Source: Acetofilamentum sp. (GTDB lineage Bacteria; Bacteroidota; Bacteroidia; Bacteroidales; DYOH01). Taken from it: a stretch of 64,000 nt of DNA. How positions within the stretch are numbered: position 1 is the first letter of the stretch; each line of letters starts with the position of its first letter. The notes beneath the pieces were generated by a model. That model did no database searches, was not told the origin of the DNA, and saw nothing but the letters and a program-made list of their open reading frames with translations. Below are positions 30,471 through 39,758 of this stretch, one piece after another. The translations under genes were made by a program, and so were the position numbers. Location: assembly GCA_020720625.1 (NCBI GenBank), contig DYOH01000010.1:1-64000 (forward strand), in the 5' to 3' direction.

Positions 30471-31247
30471 ATGGGCAATAAAATTGGTATTATTGGCGCA
30501 GGCAATCTGGCTTGGCATCTGGCTAAAATGTTTAGCTTGCATAAAGTCGAATTACAATCAATATTTGTTCGTTCTGTAAGTCAAGTAATTGATTTCCAAT
30601 TTTTAAATGAGACTGTTTTTTATCATCAAATTCCACAACTGATAGCAAAAAGCGAAATCATATTTTTTGCAGTTCCGGATAAAACAATTGCAGAATTACT
30701 AAGAGATTATCAGTGGTACAACAAATATTTGGTGCATTCGGCAGGCAGTGTTTCTATAGATGTATTTAGGCATCGTACCGAAAATTTTGGGGTATTTTAT
30801 CCTATGCAAACTTTTACCAAGAATCGAATGCTCGATTATGCAGAGATTCCTATTTTTGTAGAAGCTAATTCTTCCAGGAATGAGCAAATTTTAGTAAATC
30901 TGGCATCAAAAATCAGTACAAAAACCATGATTTTAGATTCGGAAAAAAGAAAACAGATGCATCTGGCAGCCGTTTTTGTTAATAACTTTGCCAATCGAAT
31001 GTGGAGTATTGGTCAGGAATTATGCGCAGAAAATGATATTCCTTTTGAATATTTGCAGGCATTGTTGCAGGAGACATACTTAAAGGCATTGGAAAACAGT
31101 GCATTAAATAGCCAGACAGGGCCGGCAAAGCGCCAAGATTATCAAACCATGCAATTGCATTTGGAGATGCTTAAAAATAAGGCCTTGTTGAAAAAAATAT
31201 ATAGTTTTGTCAGTGAAAGTATCATTCAAACACAAAAAAACGCATGA
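30471..31247 (+). CDS. Rossmann-fold DUF2520 protein (putative NADP-binding oxidoreductase)
   Basis: A 258-residue protein with an N-terminal Rossmann domain (IGIIGAGNLAWHLAKMF, a GxGxxA nucleotide-binding loop) and a C-terminal all-helical DUF2520 domain (HLAAVFVNNFANRMW). It resembles F420/NADP oxidoreductase and 6-phosphogluconate dehydrogenase folds; the reaction is not known. The ORF track starts at TTG 30420, but that extension is the terminator hairpin; the ATG at 30471 gives MGNKIGIIGAGN. It overlaps the next gene by four bases (ATGA), heading a tight four-gene string with KdsC, UbiA and Maf that is common in Bacteroidota (recalled, not searched). Confidence 0.87.
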   Translation: MGNKIGIIGAGNLAWHLAKMFSLHKVELQSIFVRSVSQVIDFQFLNETVFYHQIPQLIAKSEIIFFAVPDKTIAELLRDYQWYNKYLVHSAGSVSIDVFRHRTENFGVFYPMQTFTKNRMLDYAEIPIFVEANSSRNEQILVNLASKISTKTMILDSEKRKQMHLAAVFVNNFANRMWSIGQELCAENDIPFEYLQALLQETYLKALENSALNSQTGPAKRQDYQTMQLHLEMLKNKALLKKIYSFVSESIIQTQKNA

Positions 31248-31762
31248 GCAATTTTAAAGAAGCATTAAAGAACGTAAAAGCTTTTGTTTTCGATATTGAT
31301 GGAGTTTTTTCCAAACAACTTTATTTAACTCCTGATGGTCATTTTTTACGCACAATGAATGTAAAAGATGGTTTTGCAGTAAAATTAGCTGCAGAATTAA
31401 AATATCCGATAGGCATTATTACCGGAGGAAAAGAAATTTCGATAGTGGAAAGGTTTAAAGCTCTTGGACTTACCGATTTTTACCTAAACTCGCATCATAA
31501 GGCCGAAGATTTGAAAGATTTTATTTACAAATATGATTTAGATCCCAAAGAAATTCTTTACATGGGCGATGATTTGCCTGATTACGAGCCTATGCAGATG
31601 GTTGGGGTGCCTACATGCCCTGCCGACGCTGTAGAAGAAATAAAACAAATAGCCTACTACATTTCTGATAGGAATGGAGGAGATGCTTGTGTTAGGGATG
31701 TTATTGAACAGGTTTTGAGAGTGCAAGGAAATTGGCCTAAACTGTCTAATTCTAGCAAATGA
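31244..31762 (+). CDS. kdsC: HAD-family phosphatase, KdsC type
   Basis: A 172-residue HAD hydrolase of the KdsC/YrbI class, which removes phosphate from 3-deoxy-D-manno-octulosonate 8-phosphate in Kdo and lipopolysaccharide biosynthesis. Motif I is FDIDGVFSK, motif II is IITGGKE, and the late acidic motif is MGDDLPDYEPM. Length is normal for the tetrameric, cap-less family. It overlaps both neighbours by four bases, so translation is coupled. Other substrates of the wider HAD group cannot be excluded. Confidence 0.85.
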   Translation: MSNFKEALKNVKAFVFDIDGVFSKQLYLTPDGHFLRTMNVKDGFAVKLAAELKYPIGIITGGKEISIVERFKALGLTDFYLNSHHKAEDLKDFIYKYDLDPKEILYMGDDLPDYEPMQMVGVPTCPADAVEEIKQIAYYISDRNGGDACVRDVIEQVLRVQGNWPKLSNSSK

Positions 31763-32835
31763 AAGCAATTTTAAAACTAATTCGATGGCCAAATTTGCTC
31801 ATTATTGTTTTTGCAATGAGTGCCATGCATTACGCTTTGATTGGCGGAATGATTAAACATTATACCATTCAGCATTATAGCTTTTTGCGCAAAGAATTTC
31901 AGATATTAAGTTTCAATTTTGAGCTACAGTATAATCACTTAGGTTTTGGTTTATTGGTTTTATCTGTGGTGCTTGTAGCAATTGGCGGCTATATAATAAA
32001 CGATATTTTCGACAGAAAAAGCGACGCATTGAACAAAAAAAAACGGAATATGGTCGGAACAGAAATCTCTGAAAAACTTGCCTATCTGCTTTACATATCA
32101 TCTACATTTGCGGGTGTTATTTTGGGTTTTTTTCTTTCTTACCAGCTCGGTGTATGGCAAATTGGTTTCATTTTTGCCCTCACTGCCGGATTATTGTATT
32201 TTTATAGTGCAGATTATCAGTCTGTTCCGGTATTAGGTAATTTTTTTGTTGCCATTATGTTGGCTATAGTACCAATGCTGGTGCCCGCTTTTGATATTCT
32301 GGCACTTAATAAAGTATATAAACCAACTCTTTTGAATTATGGTTTTACTTTTAATTTTTTATGGTATTGGACAGGGGGGTTTGCTTTTTTTGCATTTCTT
32401 TCGTCATTTATAAGAGAAATAATAAAGGATACCCAGGATTTTGAAGGAGATAAAGCCATTGGACAAAATACATTGCCTATTTTTATTGGAACAACTTATA
32501 CAAAAGTCATCATAATATCTTTATCTATATTGCTCTTATCTTGTGTTTTAGTCTTAAATTACGTCTATTTCCCTGAGCATTTAATGGTTAAATATAATTA
32601 TTCTCCAGAGGATGTATGGTGGCAGAAAATATCACCTTCCATGTTATCGGGTTTATATATTTGGCTTTTTATTGTATTACCATCAATTCTATTAATCTAT
32701 GTAGTTTGGCGAGCCGATAATGCAAAAGATTACCACTTTGCATCGGCTTTGGTAAAACTGCTCATGATTTTTGGCATATCTTATACTTTTATAATTGCAT
32801 TCACTTTTTTGAATTTTCAAATTTTAATCCAATGA
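31759..32835 (+). CDS. UbiA-family prenyltransferase
   Basis: A 358-residue membrane protein with about nine hydrophobic segments. Both Asp-rich prenyl-diphosphate motifs are present: NDIFDRKSDALNK (about residue 80) and DTQDFEGDK (about residue 230). This is the UbiA superfamily, which joins an isoprenoid chain to an aromatic ring or glycerol phosphate. The Bacteroidota members in this context are usually annotated as geranylgeranylglycerol-phosphate geranylgeranyltransferase-like, but the acceptor is not certain. A loop insertion near residues 275-300 (YNYSPEDVWWQK) is notable. It overlaps kdsC and maf by four bases each. Confidence 0.88.
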   Translation: MKAILKLIRWPNLLIIVFAMSAMHYALIGGMIKHYTIQHYSFLRKEFQILSFNFELQYNHLGFGLLVLSVVLVAIGGYIINDIFDRKSDALNKKKRNMVGTEISEKLAYLLYISSTFAGVILGFFLSYQLGVWQIGFIFALTAGLLYFYSADYQSVPVLGNFFVAIMLAIVPMLVPAFDILALNKVYKPTLLNYGFTFNFLWYWTGGFAFFAFLSSFIREIIKDTQDFEGDKAIGQNTLPIFIGTTYTKVIIISLSILLLSCVLVLNYVYFPEHLMVKYNYSPEDVWWQKISPSMLSGLYIWLFIVLPSILLIYVVWRADNAKDYHFASALVKLLMIFGISYTFIIAFTFLNFQILIQ

Positions 32836-33428
32836 GCAAAGATCTCGACCGTTTAAAAAACTTTCGCATTATACTTGGTTCACAGTCTACAAGACGTCAG
32901 AAGTTGTTGGCCGAACTAGGAATAAAATTTAATATTTTTGCAAAGCGAAATATTATCGAAACCTTTCCTTCCGAAATGCCTATTGAAGAAGTTCCGCTAT
33001 ACTTAGCCAAAATTAAGTCAAAAGCATACGAATCGGAAATAAAGAATAATACAATTTTAATTACTGCCGATACAGTGGTGGTTTGTAATCACGAAATTGT
33101 TGGCAAGCCAAAATCTCTGCAGGAAGCTAAAACTATTCTGTCCAAATTAAGCGGAAAAAGGCATACAGTTGTAACCGGAGTTTCAATACGTAGCCTAAAT
33201 AAAGAACATTTATTTTCTATTTCTACCTATGTATATTTTAGGGAATTAACCGCCGATGAAATAAATTATTACGTAGATACATATAAGCCCTTGGATAAAG
33301 CCGGGGCCTATGGTATTCAGGAATGGATTGGCTATATTGCCGTTGAAAAAATCGAAGGCTCTTATTATAATGTTGTGGGGCTTCCGGTGCACGAATTATA
33401 CCTGGAACTAATTAAATTTGTGAATTAA
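32832..33428 (+). CDS. maf: Maf family nucleotide pyrophosphatase
   Basis: A 198-residue Maf/YhdE protein, a nucleoside triphosphate pyrophosphatase (dTTP/UTP type) thought to clean the nucleotide pool and restrain septum formation. The opening LGSQSTRRQKLLAELGI, the ITADTVVV catalytic segment, KPKSLQEAKTIL and the DKAGAYGIQEW motif are all characteristic. Start overlaps the UbiA gene by four bases; it is the last member of the four-gene string. Confidence 0.95.
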   Translation: MSKDLDRLKNFRIILGSQSTRRQKLLAELGIKFNIFAKRNIIETFPSEMPIEEVPLYLAKIKSKAYESEIKNNTILITADTVVVCNHEIVGKPKSLQEAKTILSKLSGKRHTVVTGVSIRSLNKEHLFSISTYVYFRELTADEINYYVDTYKPLDKAGAYGIQEWIGYIAVEKIEGSYYNVVGLPVHELYLELIKFVN

Positions 33429-33438
33429 ACTAAATAAA

Positions 33439-35598
33439 ATGAAAGCAAAATTATTATTCATGTTGATGGTGAGTATAATCGGCCTGAGAACAATGCGTGC
33501 CGACGAAGGTATGTGGGTACCTTTGCTACTGCACAAATATACCATTGATGATATGCAAAAAAAGGGGTTCAAGCTTACAGCCGAAGATATTTATAGTATC
33601 AATAAAGCCAGTTTAAAAGATGCAGTGATGATTTTTGGCGGTGGTTGTACTGCCGAACTTATTTCTGAGCAAGGACTTATAATTACAAATCACCATTGCG
33701 GATATGGTGCCATTCAACACCATAGTAGTTTAGAGCACGATTATCTTACGAATGGTTTTTATGCTCCGAAAATGGGTGATGAGCTTGAAAATCAAAATCT
33801 TACAGTTACTTTCTTAGTTCGCATGGAAGACGTTACTGATAAAGTGATGGCTGTGATAGATCCAAAAATGACTGAAAATCAAAGAAATAGCGCCATTAAC
33901 AAACTTATTGCAGACCTAAGCATGGCAGCATCTGAAGAAGGTAAGTATAATGTGGCAATAAAACCATTTTTTAATGGTAACCAGTATTTTATGTTTATTC
34001 AGAAAGTTTACCGCGATGTTCGATTGGTTTTAGCACCACCCTCGGCCATCGGAAAATTTGGCGGCGATACAGACAACTGGATGTGGCCCAGGCACACTGG
34101 CGATTTTTCGGTATTTAGAATTTATGCCGATAACAACAACGAGCCTTCCGAATTTAATGTTGAAAATAGGCCTTACAAACCAATAAAATCTTTCGAAGTT
34201 TCTACCAAGGGAATTAAGGAAGGAGATTTTACAATGGTTTTTGGTTATCCCGGGCGCACACAGCAGTATCTTACATCATTTGCCGTAAGAATGATTAGCG
34301 AAATTCAAAATCCGGTTAGAATCGTCTTACGTCAAAACCGAATTGATATTATGTCGAAATACATGAACGAATCGGATTTAATTAGAATTCAATATGCAGC
34401 CAAATATGCAAGAGTAAGCAATGCTTGGAAAAAATGGATTGGCGAAAACCGTGGTTTAAAAAGACTTAATGCTATTGAAAAGAAAGAAGAATTAGAAAAA
34501 GAATTTGAAAAGTGGGCTAATTCAAAACAAGTAAAGAAGAAATACGATTATGTGGGGATTCTCAACGAGTACAAACAACTTTATACCGAACTTTCACCCA
34601 TTAATCTTACGCTCGACTATATTTTTGAAGCAGCTTTTGCAGTAGAAATAATTAATCTTTCGCGCTCCTTTACTGCTTTGCTTGATGCAACCGGCGAAAA
34701 TGCACTCCTTGGTGCAAAAAAACGGTTGAATGCTGCTGCCGATGCTTTTTTTAAAGACTATAACGCTGATATTGATAAAGAAACATTTGCAGCCGTTTTT
34801 GCACCTTATGCATTGAATGCTCCAACTGAATACAGACCGGATGTTTTAAATGTCTTGAATACTGAGTTTGGCGGGGATGCTATGCAATGGGCTAAATATG
34901 TTTTTGATAAAACTATATTTAGTAAGAAAGATGAACTTATCAAATTTGTTGAAGAATTTGATGGCTCAGAGCAAAAAATACAAATGCTTGTTTCAGATCC
35001 GGCGTTTGAAATTATGGAGTCTGTTGTAAATATTTACAATGACAAAATCCGGATTAAACAAATGGCTCTCGAAGCCAAGGAGGATAGTCTCGACCGAATA
35101 TGGATGCAGGCTTTGATGAATTTTCAGACTGATAGAAATTTTTATCCTGATGCCAATTCCACCTTACGTGTTTCCTATGGAAAAATTGAAAGCGCTTATC
35201 CTTATAATGGAGTTAAGTATTTGTTTCAGACAACTTTAGAAGGATATATGGAAAAAGATAATCCCGAAATTTACGATTATCGCGTACCCGAAAAACTGAA
35301 AGAATTATATTTGGCAAAGGACTACGGAAAATGGGGCGAAAATGGTCAAATGCCCGTTGCTTTTATTGCAACAAACCACACCACTGGAGGAAATTCCGGT
35401 AGTCCGGTTTTAAATGCAAATGGCCAATTAATTGGAGTTAATTTCGACCGTTCGTGGGAAAGCACCATGAGCGATATTATGTTCGATCCGGAACAATGCC
35501 GTAACATATCGCTTGATATTCGGTTTGCCCTGTTTATCATGGAAAAATATTTTGGAGCTGAAAGGCTTATTAATGAAATTAACTTTGCAAAAGAATAA
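33439..35598 (+). CDS. S46 family dipeptidyl peptidase, DPP11-like
   Basis: A 719-residue periplasmic serine peptidase of family S46, which removes N-terminal dipeptides during peptide feeding. A signal peptide (about 1-20) precedes the mature start ADEGMWVPLL. The catalytic His lies in ITNHHCGYG (85/86) and the Ser in TTGGNSGSPV (Ser653). The specificity position downstream reads NFDRSWE with Arg671; known DPP11 enzymes have Arg at the equivalent place and cut after Asp/Glu, whereas DPP7 has Gly. I therefore infer acidic specificity. The gene follows maf by ten bases and may share its transcript. Confidence 0.93.
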   Translation: MKAKLLFMLMVSIIGLRTMRADEGMWVPLLLHKYTIDDMQKKGFKLTAEDIYSINKASLKDAVMIFGGGCTAELISEQGLIITNHHCGYGAIQHHSSLEHDYLTNGFYAPKMGDELENQNLTVTFLVRMEDVTDKVMAVIDPKMTENQRNSAINKLIADLSMAASEEGKYNVAIKPFFNGNQYFMFIQKVYRDVRLVLAPPSAIGKFGGDTDNWMWPRHTGDFSVFRIYADNNNEPSEFNVENRPYKPIKSFEVSTKGIKEGDFTMVFGYPGRTQQYLTSFAVRMISEIQNPVRIVLRQNRIDIMSKYMNESDLIRIQYAAKYARVSNAWKKWIGENRGLKRLNAIEKKEELEKEFEKWANSKQVKKKYDYVGILNEYKQLYTELSPINLTLDYIFEAAFAVEIINLSRSFTALLDATGENALLGAKKRLNAAADAFFKDYNADIDKETFAAVFAPYALNAPTEYRPDVLNVLNTEFGGDAMQWAKYVFDKTIFSKKDELIKFVEEFDGSEQKIQMLVSDPAFEIMESVVNIYNDKIRIKQMALEAKEDSLDRIWMQALMNFQTDRNFYPDANSTLRVSYGKIESAYPYNGVKYLFQTTLEGYMEKDNPEIYDYRVPEKLKELYLAKDYGKWGENGQMPVAFIATNHTTGGNSGSPVLNANGQLIGVNFDRSWESTMSDIMFDPEQCRNISLDIRFALFIMEKYFGAERLINEINFAKE

Positions 35599-35634
35599 GA
35601 TTTTATAGTATTTAGAGATTAAAGTAAATTATAA

Positions 35635-36612
35635 ATGAAAAAAATTTTAGGAATAGGCAATGCGCTTGTGGATGCGCTGGTGAGAGTAGAAGATGAATCA
35701 ATGCTCAAAAGCTTAGGTTTTGCCAAAGGTAGCATGACTCTGATTGATGCTCAGAAAAATAAAGAAATAGCACAACTTACTGCTCGAATTCCAAAGGCTC
35801 TTGCCTCGGGAGGGTCGGCAGCTAATACAATTCATGGATTAGCAAAACTTGGTGTTTCAACCGGTTTTATAGGAACAATTGGCGACGATGAATTTGGCCG
35901 TTTTTATAAAAAGGATATGGAAAAGGTTGGTATTTTTCCATTTATGGCGGTTTCTGAAAATACTTCCACCGGAATTGCCAACGCTTTTATTACTCCGGAT
36001 AGCGAGCGCACTTTTGGTACCTATCTGGGAGCAGCTGTAGAATTATCGGCCTCTGATTTATCTGCAAATCATTTTACTGGTTATGATATAATGCACATAG
36101 AAGGTTATTTAGTTCAGAACTATGAGCTTATTGAAACTGCCTGCAAGCTGGCAAAAGAAAATAAGCTTTTGGTTTCTTTAGATTTAGCCAGTTTTAATGT
36201 TGTAGAGATGCATCTGGATTTTCTGCGAAGAATAATTGAGCAACATGTTGATATCGTTTTTGCTAATGAGGAAGAAGCAAAAGCGTTTACCGGAAAAAAT
36301 CCGGATGAAGCTTTAGACGAAATTGCTGCAATCTGCGATTTGGCTGTTGTAAAATTGGGTGCTAAAGGCTCAATGGCTAAATATAAAGGAGAAAAGTTTA
36401 CTGCTTCTTCAATCAGGGTTAATCCATTAGACACTACAGGCGCGGGAGATTTGTTCGCTTCCGGTTTCTTATGGGCTTTTATCAACAAAAAAAGCATTCA
36501 TTATGCGCTAAGCGCTGGTGCTGTTCTGGGTGGGAAAGTAGTTGAAATAATGGGGCCAAAAATGACCGACGAAATGTGGGGCGATGCAAAAAAAATGATT
36601 GAGGCTATTTAG
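35635..36612 (+). CDS. PfkB-family carbohydrate/nucleoside kinase
   Basis: A 325-residue kinase of the PfkB/ribokinase family, close in feel to the adenosine-kinase-like group. Visible: the Gly-rich SGGSAANTIHGLAKLG substrate loop, GTIGDDEFG, and the C-terminal catalytic signature DTTGAGDLFASGFLW with the base Asp. Full length with no signal peptide, so cytoplasmic. Substrate (adenosine, inosine or a sugar) cannot be settled. It lies 36 bases after the peptidase gene and 12 before the next gene. Confidence 0.9.
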   Translation: MKKILGIGNALVDALVRVEDESMLKSLGFAKGSMTLIDAQKNKEIAQLTARIPKALASGGSAANTIHGLAKLGVSTGFIGTIGDDEFGRFYKKDMEKVGIFPFMAVSENTSTGIANAFITPDSERTFGTYLGAAVELSASDLSANHFTGYDIMHIEGYLVQNYELIETACKLAKENKLLVSLDLASFNVVEMHLDFLRRIIEQHVDIVFANEEEAKAFTGKNPDEALDEIAAICDLAVVKLGAKGSMAKYKGEKFTASSIRVNPLDTTGAGDLFASGFLWAFINKKSIHYALSAGAVLGGKVVEIMGPKMTDEMWGDAKKMIEAI

Positions 36613-36624
36613 CTCCAATGATTG

Positions 36625-38250
36625 ATGCTTAAAGATTATCTATTTATATGGAAAGAGGTTTTCAGATTGTATTTTCTGACACCTCTTTTTTTATGTTTGT
36701 TTTTTTTTTCTATAAATGCACAGCATACTAAATTAAGTGTTTATATAGATGGAGAAAATACCCATAATTATAGAAAAGTAACTCCTTTGCAAATAGACTC
36801 CCTTGTAAAGAACGAAATAAAAAGGCTTATTTTTTTGAATTTTATCGATGCTAGCATCGATAGTCTTATATTTTCGCAAAGCAGTTCTGTAAAAGTGTAT
36901 ATTTCCTCTAATAAAAAATGGGATATCAATTTTCGGGTTTCTTTTCCGGATAGTTTTTTTATTGCTATGCACCAAAGTTCAATAAAATGGAATACAATAC
37001 ACCAATTTCGTTCGGAAAATATACTTGTTCTTGATAAATTGCAAAATCAAGCGTACCCTTTTGCACAGTTGAATTTTTATTTTTTTTGGCAAGATTCCGT
37101 GTATGAATATCAAGCCGTTTTTTCTAATCTAAAGAAGATTCTTATACAGGATATTATTATTAAGTCTGATGAGAAAATTGTAAAAAAAGGCGTATTATCT
37201 TCCTTTCTTCATTTGTATCCCCAAAAACCACTTAATATGAACCAATGGAATAATGCTTGCACACTCGCCGGTCAAAACCGATTTTTTAGCACAACTGCTC
37301 CATCTCAGTTAGAAATTACCACCAAAGGGGCATTACTCTATTTTTGGTTAAAGAAAAATAAATTAAACACAGTGGCAGGACTACTCGGATTTTCGTCGAA
37401 TGATAATGAAATTAAGGTTTTGGGACAAATGGATATTAAACTGGAGAATACTTTTGGAAATATGGAGAAATTAGATTTTTTTTATTTTTCTGGCAATAAA
37501 TCAGTGCGGAAACTAAATCTATCCATATCCTGGCCCTATATATTTTCTTCAGCTTTTTCAACCAATGCGCAGGCTTTGTTCAATCAGCCCGATAGTTTAT
37601 CCTTAAGCATTAAATATCAGCAGAATGTAGGGTACCAACTAAACCAAAAGCTTACGTTTTTTACCGGAGCCAAATATTTTACTTTTTTTCAAACTGGTGC
37701 TAGCGAAAACATAGATAATTATTGGATGAACGGCATAGGAATGGAATATTTTTACGCTCCTTCTGCACGTTTCAAGGGAAGTGTAAAGATTAGTATATTC
37801 TCGGAAACCAAGCTTCATTATTCCAGAAATAAATCTGAATTAAGCATTGAACATGCATTGGAGTATTTGTATCAATCTAAATGGCTCTTTAGTAATGCGT
37901 TTGAACTAGTTGGCCGATTTGGCGAATTTAGCGAATCAGAGGAATTAAGCAAAATTGGCGGAATTAATAGTTTTATTGGGGTGGCAGAGAATGCCTATTC
38001 CGCAAGAGATTATTTACTCAACAGGACAAGCATTGCTTTTCAAAAATCGATACGTCCGTTTATTATTTTCGATGCCATTTATTTTGATGAATTAAAGGCG
38101 AAGCCAAAATTTCTTTTTTCCGGTGGAGCCGGCATCGAAATCCGGAAAAAGAATACATCCGTGCAATTGATAAATGGACTATTATTATCAAAAAATACAA
38201 TCAATCTTCAAGATTATAAGCTACATCTCAAATTAATTAATTATTTTTGA
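36625..38250 (+). CDS. Putative outer-membrane beta-barrel protein, possibly Omp85-like
   Basis: A 541-residue exported protein. After a signal peptide (LTPLFLCLFFFSINAQ) come alpha/beta segments that could be POTRA-like, a linker (LEITTKGALLYFWL), then a long series of alternating amphipathic strands to the C-terminus, ending in aromatic-rich LKLINYF as barrel proteins do. The strand pattern with paired turns resembles Omp85/BamA-type barrels, but I cannot see the diagnostic VRGF motif, so the family is uncertain. The ORF track starts at TTG 36622; I take the ATG at 36625. It lies between a PfkB kinase and nadE, which says little about its role. Confidence 0.6.
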   Translation: MLKDYLFIWKEVFRLYFLTPLFLCLFFFSINAQHTKLSVYIDGENTHNYRKVTPLQIDSLVKNEIKRLIFLNFIDASIDSLIFSQSSSVKVYISSNKKWDINFRVSFPDSFFIAMHQSSIKWNTIHQFRSENILVLDKLQNQAYPFAQLNFYFFWQDSVYEYQAVFSNLKKILIQDIIIKSDEKIVKKGVLSSFLHLYPQKPLNMNQWNNACTLAGQNRFFSTTAPSQLEITTKGALLYFWLKKNKLNTVAGLLGFSSNDNEIKVLGQMDIKLENTFGNMEKLDFFYFSGNKSVRKLNLSISWPYIFSSAFSTNAQALFNQPDSLSLSIKYQQNVGYQLNQKLTFFTGAKYFTFFQTGASENIDNYWMNGIGMEYFYAPSARFKGSVKISIFSETKLHYSRNKSELSIEHALEYLYQSKWLFSNAFELVGRFGEFSESEELSKIGGINSFIGVAENAYSARDYLLNRTSIAFQKSIRPFIIFDAIYFDELKAKPKFLFSGGAGIEIRKKNTSVQLINGLLLSKNTINLQDYKLHLKLINYF

Positions 38251-38280
38251 GAAATTATAAATATAACCGAACATAGCTAT

Positions 38281-39111
38281 ATGATAAAAGATTATAAAAA
38301 TGCAACGGAAAAAATCCGAAACGAATTTAAAACCTATATCGAAAACAATGGTTTAAAATCAATAGTTTGCGGAATTAGTGGAGGAATAGATAGTGCGCTA
38401 ACGGTGGCATTGGCCAAACCTGTTTGCGACGAGCTAAATATTAAACTTATTGGCAGAAGTATTACAATTGCCACAAATAAACCCGAAGAAATCGATAGAG
38501 CGCGGAATATTGGTCGATTTTTTACCACAGATTTCGAAGATGTAGACCTTACTAGTGTTTTTGAAATGATGGCTCCTTTGATGATGGAAAGCGATGAGAA
38601 AGACGATAAAAACATAATGCCTTTTAAAATCAGGATTGGAAATTTAAAGGCCAGAATGCGAATGATATATTTATACGATTTAGCTGCAAAGTATCGTGGA
38701 ATGGTTATGTCAACCGACAACTATACTGAGTTAATGCTTGGATTCTGGACACTGCATGGCGATGTTGGCGACTACGGGTTAATACAAAATTTGTGGAAAA
38801 CGGAAGTATATGAAATGTCGGTTTATCTGGCAGATAATATGGAAGATCAGGAAGCCGCAAATGCTTTAAGAGCATGTGTATATGCCGTTCCAACAGATGG
38901 TTTGGGCATTACAAACTCAGATTTAGACCAGATTAAAGCCAAGTCTTATGCAGAGGTAGATCAAATTTTGATTCAGTTACTCGATAAAAGCCGCGATATT
39001 GGTGAATTTGCCAACCATCCTGTGGTATTAAGGAAATTATCGTCAGAATTTAAGCGCAATAATCCGTATAATATTCCAAGGGCGAATATTACCAGTGAGC
39101 CACTTTTTTAA
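38281..39111 (+). CDS. nadE: NAD+ synthetase, ammonia-dependent
   Basis: A 276-residue enzyme that adenylates nicotinic acid adenine dinucleotide and amidates it to NAD+. The ATP-pyrophosphatase loop GISGGIDSA (residues 31-39) and the substrate region MSTDNYTELMLGFWTLHGDV are clear. There is no N-terminal glutaminase domain, so free ammonia is the expected nitrogen donor. Length is as expected for the short form. Followed closely by the YrdC/YciO gene. Confidence 0.95.
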   Translation: MIKDYKNATEKIRNEFKTYIENNGLKSIVCGISGGIDSALTVALAKPVCDELNIKLIGRSITIATNKPEEIDRARNIGRFFTTDFEDVDLTSVFEMMAPLMMESDEKDDKNIMPFKIRIGNLKARMRMIYLYDLAAKYRGMVMSTDNYTELMLGFWTLHGDVGDYGLIQNLWKTEVYEMSVYLADNMEDQEAANALRACVYAVPTDGLGITNSDLDQIKAKSYAEVDQILIQLLDKSRDIGEFANHPVVLRKLSSEFKRNNPYNIPRANITSEPLF

Positions 39112-39124
39112 TGAGATATAAAAA

Positions 39125-39739
39125 ATGTTAGTTAAGATTTATCCCGAAAATCCGCGTCAGAGCATCTTAGATCAAATTACCGATAATTTAAGAGCCGGAG
39201 GGCTTATTATTCTTCCCACCGACACTGTGTATAGCTTTGCCTGTGATATGAAAAACATAAAAGCTGCTCAAAAAATGGCCGAAATGAAGGGAGTAAATCT
39301 TGAAAAGGCTTCATTTTCTATAGCCTGTAAGGATTTAAGCGATTTGTCGAAATATAGTAGGCAAATTGGAAATCATGTTTTTAAGGTAATGAAAAAAAAT
39401 CTTCCCGGACCACACACCTTTATCTTAAATGCCAGCAGCGAAGTTCCCAAAATATTTCAATCCAAGAAAAAAACCATTGGAATTAGGGTGCCAAACAACG
39501 CAATTGTTCAATTGATAACAGGAAATCTTGGTAATCCACTTATGGTTACATCTTTAAAGATTGATGATGAAATTGTTGAATATTTAACTGATCCTGAATT
39601 GATACACGAAAAATTTGGCGAATTAGTTGCATTGGTGGTGGATGGGGGCTATGGCTCTTTAAATCCTTCTACAATAATTGATTGCACAAACGACGAAATA
39701 GAAATTATTCGCGAAGGAGCTACTCCTTTAATTTTTTAA
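39125..39739 (+). CDS. YrdC/Sua5/YciO-domain protein (threonylcarbamoyl-AMP synthase-like)
   Basis: A 204-residue single YrdC domain protein. YrdC/Sua5 makes threonylcarbamoyl-AMP for the t6A modification of tRNA. Visible: LRAGGLIILPTDTVYSFACD, the KKNLPGPHTFILNAS segment and GIRVPNN. The sequence and length are closer to YciO than to TsaC, and YciO has only weak activity in this pathway, so the t6A role is not assured. It starts 13 bases after nadE. Confidence 0.85.
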   Translation: MLVKIYPENPRQSILDQITDNLRAGGLIILPTDTVYSFACDMKNIKAAQKMAEMKGVNLEKASFSIACKDLSDLSKYSRQIGNHVFKVMKKNLPGPHTFILNASSEVPKIFQSKKKTIGIRVPNNAIVQLITGNLGNPLMVTSLKIDDEIVEYLTDPELIHEKFGELVALVVDGGYGSLNPSTIIDCTNDEIEIIREGATPLIF

Positions 39740-39758
39740 TTTTATAAAATTATTGTCT

